This document shows, piece after piece, positions 52,701-56,867 of a stretch of 56,867 nt of DNA. Made by a program: the position numbers and the translations under genes. The first letter of the stretch is position 1. Each line of letters opens with the position of its first letter. The notes under the pieces were generated by a model that searched no databases, was not told the DNA's origin, and saw only the letters and a program-made list of their open reading frames with translations. The DNA is from Flavobacteriaceae bacterium (GTDB lineage Bacteria > Bacteroidota > Bacteroidia > Flavobacteriales > Flavobacteriaceae), in the NCBI GenBank assembly GCA_947379965.1, contig CANCPC010000005.1, positions 1-56,867 on the forward strand, in the 5' to 3' direction.

Positions 52701-52891
52701 AAGGTCCTGGTAAAATAGGTAACCGAACAATTGGAACAGCTGCCGCCGGGGGGATGCTTTTAGGAACTGTATGTGGTGTTTTAATTATTCCAGGATTGTA
52801 TTATATATTTGGTAGTATAGCCGCTAAAATTAAATTGATTAAAATACAAAATAATAACCCATTAACCGAAGAAATAGATAATCATGTATAA
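49724..52891 (+). CDS. RND efflux pump permease (AcrB/HAE1 type)
   Basis: The 1055-aa inner-membrane proton/drug antiporter has 12 helices in two halves with large periplasmic loops. Proton-relay aspartates are in GIVVDDAIVVIEAVH (helix 4), and the first helix is FIERPVLSIVISLLIVLIG as in AcrB. RPILMTSFAFIAGLIPL and GTAAAGGMLLGTV fall in the last helices. The length and FIERPVL start indicate the hydrophobe/amphiphile (HAE) group rather than the heavy-metal group. Its stop overlaps the start of the outer-membrane factor gene by 8 nt, indicating translational coupling. Confidence 0.95.
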   Translation: MFNKFIERPVLSIVISLLIVLIGILAMTTLPVTQLPSISPPKVNVTADYPGANNELLVKSVIIPIERALNGAPGIKYIASDAGNDGEATIQVVFKLGTDPNQAAINIQNRVSTIVNKLPPLVIREGVKITREESNNLLYINVFSTDPTMDQKFLYNYTDINLLSEIKKVDGVGDADIIGNRDYAMRIWLKPDRMLAYKVSADEIMEALSAQSLEAAPGKTGESSGKNSQTFEYVLKYPGRFTTTTEYENIIIKSNPNGEILRLKDVAKIEFGSSMYDIYSNINGKPSAAITIKQSYGSNASQVIKDVKARLEEIKKSSFPKGVDYEISYDASKFLDASIEKVIHTLLEAFILVGLVVFLFLGDWRSTLIPAIAVPVSLIGTFVFMQFFGISINLVTLFALVLAIGIVVDDAIVVIEAVHAKMEEEHLSPIKATKKAMHEISGAIIAITFLMAAVFIPVAFMSGPVGVFYRQFSITMASGIILSGVVALTLTPALCAMMLKNNHGKSRKKSPLNNFLDGFNAKFNRLNGRYTSILSKIVSRRMVTFGILIAFCVGIFFVNNTLPSGFIPTEDQGTIYAIIQTPPGSSLERTNDIALKLQKVAEKIEGVQSVSALAGFEILTEGTGSNSGTCLVNLKNWSDRKRSAVEIMKELEEKSKKITGASLEFFQPPAVPGYGAAGGFELRLLDIAGSGDYKKMETVNNDFVKELNKRPELASTFSFYSASFPQYMLKIDNDLAQQKGVTIDNAMNTLSTLIGSNYEISFIKYDRQYKVIVQSSPEYRALPEDVLKLYVKNNRDEMVPISAFMHMEKVYGLSEITRHNMFNSSEISGQSAPGYSSGEAIKAIQEVAAKSLPRGYGIDWAGISKDEVGRGNEAIYIFLISLLFVYLVLAAQYESFVLPFAVILSLPAGIFGSFLLLSFCGLDNNIYAQVAFVMLIGLLGKNAVLIVEFAVQKHEAGATLFEAAMEGAKVRFRPILMTSFAFIAGLIPLVLAEGPGKIGNRTIGTAAAGGMLLGTVCGVLIIPGLYYIFGSIAAKIKLIKIQNNNPLTEEIDNHV

Positions 52892-54317
52892 AATCAAAAT
52901 AGGTAAAAGTTTAATTGTTTTGGGTTTTGCACTTAGTATTGTAAGTTGTAAAGTTCCCTCTGCGATAACTTCAAACGAAAGTAAAGCTATTCCGGGTAGT
53001 TTTGGCGGAAGCAAGGACACATTAAATACGTCAAATAGTACTTGGCAAAACTATTTTAATGATCCTAATTTAACCAACTTGATTACGATTGCATTAAAAA
53101 ACAATCAAGAATTACGGATTACTTTGCAAGAAATAGAAATAGCAAAGAATGATATTCGTGTAAAAAAAGGAGCCTTATTACCATCTGTTAGTTTTAGTGC
53201 AGGAGCTGGAGTAGAAAAAGTTGGGAGATATACCAGCCAAGGAGCTGGAGATGCATCTGCAGAAATTACTCCAGGAAAACTTGTTCCTGAATTATTACAA
53301 AATTATAATATAGGAGCTGTTGCGAACTGGGAAGTTGATATTTGGAAAAAATTACGCAATTCAAAAAAAGCTGCTGTAACTAGATATTTGTCCACAATTG
53401 AAGGTAAGAATTTTGTTGTAACGAATCTTATTTCAGAAGTTGCCGATTCGTATTATGAATTATTAGCTTTAGACAACCAGTTAGAAATTGTAAAACAGAC
53501 CATTGAATTACAACAAAATGCACTTGAAATTGTAAAAATTCAAAAAGAAGCTGCTAGATCAACAGAACTAGCGGTTCAAAAATTTCAAGCCGAAGTGTTA
53601 GCTTCAAAAAGTATGGAGTTTCAAATTAACCAAAAGATTGTTGAAACAGAAAATACTATCAATTTTTTATTGGGTCGTTTTCCGGAGAAAATAGAAAGAA
53701 GTAGTAGTAACTTTTTGAAAATTACTCCTTCTGCAATCCAGTTTGGAATCCCTTCCCAATTATTAACTAACAGACCCGATGTAAAACAAGCCGAAATGGA
53801 TTTAGTTGCTGCTAAATTAGATGTTAAAGTAGCAAGAGCTGAGTTTTATCCATCGTTAAATATTTCTGCAGGTTTGGGTTTACAGGCTTTTAAAACTTCC
53901 TATTTGTTCAAGATGCCGGAGTCTATATTGTATAATTTAGTTGGTGATTTAGCAGCGCCACTTATTAATAGAAATGCAATAAAAGCCGAGTTTGCCAATG
54001 CAAATTCACGTCAGTTACAAGCATTATATAATTATGACCGTAAAGTTTTGAATGCTTTTATCGAAGTTTCAAATCAATTGTCAAATAGTAATAATTTAGA
54101 AAAAAAATATGCGCTTAAATCTCAACAGGTCATTGCATTAAATAGCTCTGTAAATTCAGCAAATGAATTATTTAAATCGGCTAGAGCTGATTATTTTGAA
54201 GTTTTAATGACACAACGTGATGCACTTGACGCGAAATTAGAACTGGTTGAAACCAAAAAAGACCAGATGAATGCTTTTGTTCATATATACAAAGCACTTG
54301 GAGGAGGTTGGAAATAA
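52884..54317 (+). CDS. RND efflux outer-membrane channel (OprM/NodT-type lipoprotein)
   Basis: The 477-aa outer-membrane factor has a lipoprotein signal (FALSIVSCKVPSA, lipobox Cys22) and two repeats of the TolC family, with WQNYFNDPNLTNLI, NWEVDIWKKLRN and LTNRPDVKQAEMDLVAAK as characteristic blocks and long coiled helices between. The C-terminus (ALGGGW) fits OprM-like channels. It forms the exit duct of the pump. It overlaps the pump gene by 8 nt and completes the operon, which ends at a strong terminator. Confidence 0.95.
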   Translation: MYKIKIGKSLIVLGFALSIVSCKVPSAITSNESKAIPGSFGGSKDTLNTSNSTWQNYFNDPNLTNLITIALKNNQELRITLQEIEIAKNDIRVKKGALLPSVSFSAGAGVEKVGRYTSQGAGDASAEITPGKLVPELLQNYNIGAVANWEVDIWKKLRNSKKAAVTRYLSTIEGKNFVVTNLISEVADSYYELLALDNQLEIVKQTIELQQNALEIVKIQKEAARSTELAVQKFQAEVLASKSMEFQINQKIVETENTINFLLGRFPEKIERSSSNFLKITPSAIQFGIPSQLLTNRPDVKQAEMDLVAAKLDVKVARAEFYPSLNISAGLGLQAFKTSYLFKMPESILYNLVGDLAAPLINRNAIKAEFANANSRQLQALYNYDRKVLNAFIEVSNQLSNSNNLEKKYALKSQQVIALNSSVNSANELFKSARADYFEVLMTQRDALDAKLELVETKKDQMNAFVHIYKALGGGWK

Positions 54318-54337
54318 ACTGATAAAAAATTGTATAG

Positions 54338-54368
54338 CAAAAAGCCAGACTAAATGTCTGGCTTTTTC
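54338..54368. terminator. Bidirectional terminator between RND operon and M42 gene
   Basis: aaaagccagac (54340-54350) pairs with gtctggctttt (54356-54366) around a 5-nt loop, followed by T residues; A residues precede it for the reverse direction. Confidence 0.85.
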
Positions 54369-54398
54369 ATTTTAAGTAATTTATTTCAAGTAACTATT

Positions 54399-55487
54399 TT
54401 ATTTAAAATAAGAAAACGTTTCATTGTTTTCCATTTTCAATAAAGTTTCATAAATCAGTTTGATCACATTTTCAACATCCTCACGATGAACCATTTCGAC
54501 CGTTGTGTGCATATAGCGCAAAGGTAAAGATATTAATGCCGAAGCTACACCGCCGTTGCTATAAGCAAAAGCATCGGTATCTGTTCCAGTTACACGCGAA
54601 GAAGCTAATCGCTGAAACGGAATTTTATTGTCCTCGGCAGTAGTAAGGATAAGTTCTCTTAAATTATTCTGAACCGCTGGCGCATAAGTAATTACCGGAC
54701 CTTTTCCGATTTTTATTTCCCCTTCGATTTTCTTTTCAATCATAGGAGTAGTCGAATCATGGCAAACATCTGTTACGATGGCTACGTTAGGTTTGATAGT
54801 TTTGGTAATCATTTCGGCACCACGTAGACCAACTTCTTCCTGAACAGAGTTGGTAACATATAATCCAAAAGGAAGTTTTATTTTGTTTTCGTGAAGCAAA
54901 CGAGCCACTTCGGCAATCATAAATCCACCCATTCTATTATCTATGGCGCGACAAACGAATTTGTTTTCGTTTAAAACCATAAATTCATCAGGATACGTAA
55001 TTACGCAACCCACATGAACACCAAGTGCATCAACTTCTTCTTTTTTAGAACAGCCTATATCAATAAATAAATTGTCAATTCTGGCAGTTTCTTCTTTGCC
55101 ACGGTTGCGGGTATGAATGGCTGGCCAACCAAAAACACCTTTTACAATCCCTTTCTTAGTATGTATGTTGACTCTTTTCGATGGTGCAATTTGGTGATCC
55201 GAACCACCATTTCTAATCACATAGATTAATCCATCATCAGTAATATAATTTACATACCAAGAAATTTCATCGGCATGACCTTCAATAACTACCTTATAAG
55301 GAGCATCTGGATTGATGACCCCCACGACAGTACCATAGGTATCCGTAATAAATGTATCTACATAAGGTTTTACATAATCCATCCAAAGTTTTTGACCATC
55401 ACTTTCATAACCAGTAGGAGAGGCGTTGTTAAGATAATTTTCTAAAAACGTAAGAGAGGACTCTATTAATATTGATTTTGAACTCAT
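54399..55487 (-). CDS. M42 family metallo-aminopeptidase
   Basis: The 362-aa cytosolic co-catalytic enzyme (glutamyl aminopeptidase/TET-type family) keeps the dinuclear-metal residues: His71 in EGHADE, Asp183 in RAIDNRMGG, the Glu217-Glu218 pair in SVQEEVGLRG, Asp240 in TDVCHD, and the late MHTTVE histidine. Length matches M42. Such peptidases form large tetrahedral assemblies and degrade small peptides. It is divergent from the DUF4294 gene with an 83-nt gap. ATG start. Confidence 0.92.
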   Translation of the reverse strand: MSSKSILIESSLTFLENYLNNASPTGYESDGQKLWMDYVKPYVDTFITDTYGTVVGVINPDAPYKVVIEGHADEISWYVNYITDDGLIYVIRNGGSDHQIAPSKRVNIHTKKGIVKGVFGWPAIHTRNRGKEETARIDNLFIDIGCSKKEEVDALGVHVGCVITYPDEFMVLNENKFVCRAIDNRMGGFMIAEVARLLHENKIKLPFGLYVTNSVQEEVGLRGAEMITKTIKPNVAIVTDVCHDSTTPMIEKKIEGEIKIGKGPVITYAPAVQNNLRELILTTAEDNKIPFQRLASSRVTGTDTDAFAYSNGGVASALISLPLRYMHTTVEMVHREDVENVIKLIYETLLKMENNETFSYFK

Positions 55488-55542
55488 AAAATTATTTTTT
55501 GCTAAATTATAAATTTGGCATTACAGTTGTATATATAATGTA

Positions 55543-55550
55543 TAATTTTG
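55543..55550 (+). promoter_or_regulatory. -7 element (TAATTTTG) for the DUF4294 gene
   Basis: TAATTTTG ends 20 nt before the ATG at 55571. The nearest TTG triplets (55515, 55527) are 25 and 13 nt away, outside the usual range. Confidence 0.4.
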
Positions 55551-55570
55551 TAACATAAATTTTTCCTATA

Positions 55571-56248
55571 ATGAAGAATAAAAAATACATCTTATTTTTT
55601 CTATTTATTACAATTTCCGTTGGTGCACAAGTCATTCAGAAAGATACTACTAAAATGGGTTATCTCTTGACCGAAAAAGATACTATTCTTAATGACACAA
55701 TCCATTTAGAAGAAATAGTTATCTATAAAGAAAAACTCGACCCCGAAGCTCAAAAACAATTCCTACTTCTTCGGAATCGAGTTTATATTACCTATCCCTA
55801 TGCTAAAATAGCTGCAGAGCGGTTAACAAGTCTTAACAAAGGAATGTCAAGTCTTACTAATAATAATGATAAAAAGAAATATTTTAAAATTGTCGAAGAT
55901 TATCTAACCAATGAGTTTGAAGCCAAACTCAAAAAACTATCCCGCAAACAAGGGCAAATTTTGGTGAAGCTTATTCATAGACAAACGGGAGTCACTACAT
56001 ATGAGCTAATACGAAATCTAAAAAGCAGTTGGAAAGCCTTTTGGTCTAATACAGCCGCCAGAATGTTCGACATAAATCTCAAAACTCCCTACGCGCCTTA
56101 TCAAGACAATGAAGATTTTCTAATAGAAACCATATTAGTAAGAGCCTTCGATTCCGGTCGATTAATAAATCAACCTCCTGTAACTCCAATTGATTATAAT
56201 AATCTGAATGATTTTTGGGTTAGTAAAGCTATAAAAACAAATAAATAA
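55571..56248 (+). CDS. DUF4294 family exported protein
   Basis: The 225-aa protein has a signal peptide (MKNKKYILFFLFITISVGA) and a conserved central block with LLRNRVYITYPYAKIAAERL (about 76-95), KLSRKQGQILVKLIHRQTG and ELIRNLKSSWKAFWSNTAARMF, all typical of DUF4294, a Bacteroidota family of unknown function. No lipobox; it is expected to be periplasmic. The highly basic helical block suggests binding to an acidic partner or the envelope. ATG start. The gap downstream holds a very long hairpin rather than a classical terminator. Confidence 0.85.
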   Translation: MKNKKYILFFLFITISVGAQVIQKDTTKMGYLLTEKDTILNDTIHLEEIVIYKEKLDPEAQKQFLLLRNRVYITYPYAKIAAERLTSLNKGMSSLTNNNDKKKYFKIVEDYLTNEFEAKLKKLSRKQGQILVKLIHRQTGVTTYELIRNLKSSWKAFWSNTAARMFDINLKTPYAPYQDNEDFLIETILVRAFDSGRLINQPPVTPIDYNNLNDFWVSKAIKTNK

Positions 56249-56264
56249 GATTTTTTGGGCGTTT

Positions 56265-56326
56265 CCTATTATAAAACAAATAAGGCTATATCCTGCGGGA
56301 TATAGCCTTATTTGTTTTATAATAGG
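56265..56326. repeat. 29-bp perfect inverted repeat
   Basis: Arms at 56265-56293 and 56298-56326 are exact complements separated by 4 nt; the core is aaggctatatcc / ggatatagcctt. It starts 17 nt after the DUF4294 stop. There is no T-run, so a normal intrinsic terminator is not indicated, although the structure would block readthrough or protect a 3' end. Confidence 0.85.
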
Positions 56327-56403
56327 TCGGGCTATTCGCTACAAGTCCTCGCCACACCTCGAAAGGCGTGCCTGTGGGCTTTCCGCTGCTATCCCTAACG
56401 CAG
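56327..56403. repeat. GC-richer intergenic element, copy B
   Basis: Block with gggctattcgctacaagtcc at one end and ctttccgctgctatccctaa at the other, with a short central palindrome (cctcgaaaggcgtgcc region). It shares its end phrases in variant form with the 28425-28567 block (gctttccgttgcaactcc ... ttcaatctgg). Interpreted as a second member of a dispersed family. Confidence 0.45.
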
Positions 56404-56580
56404 GACCGCAATTACGAGAAGTTGCTGGGAACAAATCAAATCAATCTCAAAATATTCCTCCTTATATATAGTATAGAAAACTATGATTATTACAGTTCCA
56501 ATCAAAGACACGAAACTCAAATTTTCACTATTCACCAAGAATTACATCCACAATCACTACTAAAACCCTTCGTATCGCGT

Positions 56581-56657
56581 CTCCCTCTCCTTTGGAGAGG
56601 GTCGGGGAGAGGATTTCATCCGTGTTTTCACGAAGTGAATCGGCGCTAATCGGCGTC
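56581..56657. repeat. Intergenic element containing a ccctctcc/ggagaggg hairpin
   Basis: An 8-bp stem (56583-56590 with 56594-56601) with a 3-nt loop is followed by gtcggggagaggattt and a stretch reading ttttcacgaagtgaatcgg with its own short inverted repeat (tcacgaagtga). Phrases of this kind recur in Flavobacterium intergenic regions. Confidence 0.45.
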
Positions 56658-56811
56658 CCAAAGAAGGCCTGGAAGCTTCAAGACGACACAAAACTGATGA
56701 AATTGTCAAAAACATCCCCTTCAAATTCAGAAATCTCAAAAAAAACCGGGTTGTAAATATCGTAAAACCAATGGTTTAAAAAATACTTTAAAAAAAAGGT
56801 TCAAAAAGGAC

Positions 56812-56841
56812 TTGTTTAACAGAATAAACTAGCTACTTTTG
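56812..56841 (+). promoter_or_regulatory. Strong promoter at right edge (TTG - 19 nt - TACTTTTG), probably of an rRNA operon
   Basis: TTG (56812-56814) and TACTTTTG (56834-56841) are 19 nt apart and both match consensus. The following gcacccgc after TTTG resembles the start region of Bacteroidota rRNA operons, and no ribosome-binding site or start codon with an open frame follows before the window ends. The downstream gene is out of view. Confidence 0.5.
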
Positions 56842-56867
56842 CACCCGCAATGGCGCATACGTTCAAA

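Larger units (their letters stand above)
56249..56867. other. Repeat-rich, apparently non-coding tail of the window (619 nt)
   Basis: After the DUF4294 stop the window contains, in order, a 29-bp perfect hairpin, a second copy of the element seen at 28.4 kb, an AT-rich stretch, a ctccctctcc hairpin element, about 150 nt with nothing recognisable, and a strong promoter near the right edge. Short frames inside are not supported. Confidence 0.7.

Noticed and set aside
48618..54317. RND operon as a heavy-metal (CzcA-type) exporter
   Set aside because: The pump length and helix-1/helix-4 motifs match the HAE/AcrB group; no metal-binding His/Met-rich segments or metal regulators are seen.
56368..56649. 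Open frame of 93 codons in the right-hand tail
   Set aside because: It starts at a GTG within one repeat element and ends in another (ctccctctcc block), has no family resemblance and no promoter or ribosome-binding context; treated as chance frame in repeats.

Overview
The window reads as chromosome from a member of the Bacteroidota, most likely Flavobacterium or a close relative. The DNA is AT-rich. Several secreted proteins end in type IX secretion (T9SS, Por) sorting domains. Promoters fit the Bacteroidota pattern TTG / 17-23 nt / TAnnTTTG. Typical family members include a DUF4834 protein, a DUF4294 protein, a YtxJ-type bacilliredoxin, a BatA/VWA protein, a fused branched-chain E1 and a serine-palmitoyltransferase-like enzyme. 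No prophage, insertion sequence, CRISPR array, tRNA or rRNA gene is visible inside the window.

Layout. 1-3843: 3' part of a giant secreted repeat protein, cut by the left edge. 4-7.6 kb: a PLP-dependent acyl-CoA:amino acid acyltransferase (serine palmitoyltransferase-like) converging on a GNAT protein, then a MetA-type outer-membrane protein. 7.7-13.3 kb: a plus-strand run DUF4834, YfhO membrane protein, GT4 glycosyltransferase and Wzx-like flippase, probably for envelope glycan assembly. 13.4-15.8 kb: fused 2-oxoacid dehydrogenase E1. 15.9-26.6 kb (minus): an inactive M1-peptidase-like outer-membrane protein, UvrA, bacilliredoxin, SelO AMPylase and a second UvrA. 26.9-29.1 kb: ECF sigma factor, a 47-aa gene, an Nth glycosylase without its iron-sulfur cluster, and a Bcp/PrxQ peroxiredoxin. 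29.3-32.1 kb: a conserved protein of unknown function, divergent from an MBL hydrolase/hypothetical pair. 32.1-36.4 kb (minus): BatA/VWA protein, a dihydroorotase pseudoenzyme, a small membrane protein and an esterase. 36.5-42 kb: lactonase, DEAD-box helicase, secreted PL1-like pectate lyase. 42-47.9 kb: TIGR02757, LolD-like ATPase, DUF6787-like protein, serA, serC, LuxC-type acyl-CoA reductase, and a divergent ferredoxin. 48-54.3 kb: small hypothetical plus an RND efflux tripartite operon. 54.4-56.2 kb: M42 aminopeptidase divergent from a DUF4294 protein. 56.25-56.87 kb: repeat-rich non-coding tail ending in a strong promoter that resembles an rRNA-operon promoter.

How the genes work together. 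Most of the content is core metabolism and envelope biology. The 18.9-29.0 kb stretch is notable for concentrating DNA-damage and thiol-redox functions: two UvrA, SelO plus bacilliredoxin, Nth and PrxQ. The strongest hypothesis is that SelO and the bacilliredoxin, 31 nt apart on one strand, form an AMPylation-controlled bacillithiol redox pair, parallel to SelO acting on glutaredoxin in E. coli. Two proteins look like retained pseudoenzymes: the dihydroorotase (HxH changed to SxS) and the M1 peptidase-like barrel protein (no HExxH). Several intergenic gaps hold hairpin-forming elements that look dispersed. Nearly every convergent gene pair is separated by one bidirectional terminator.
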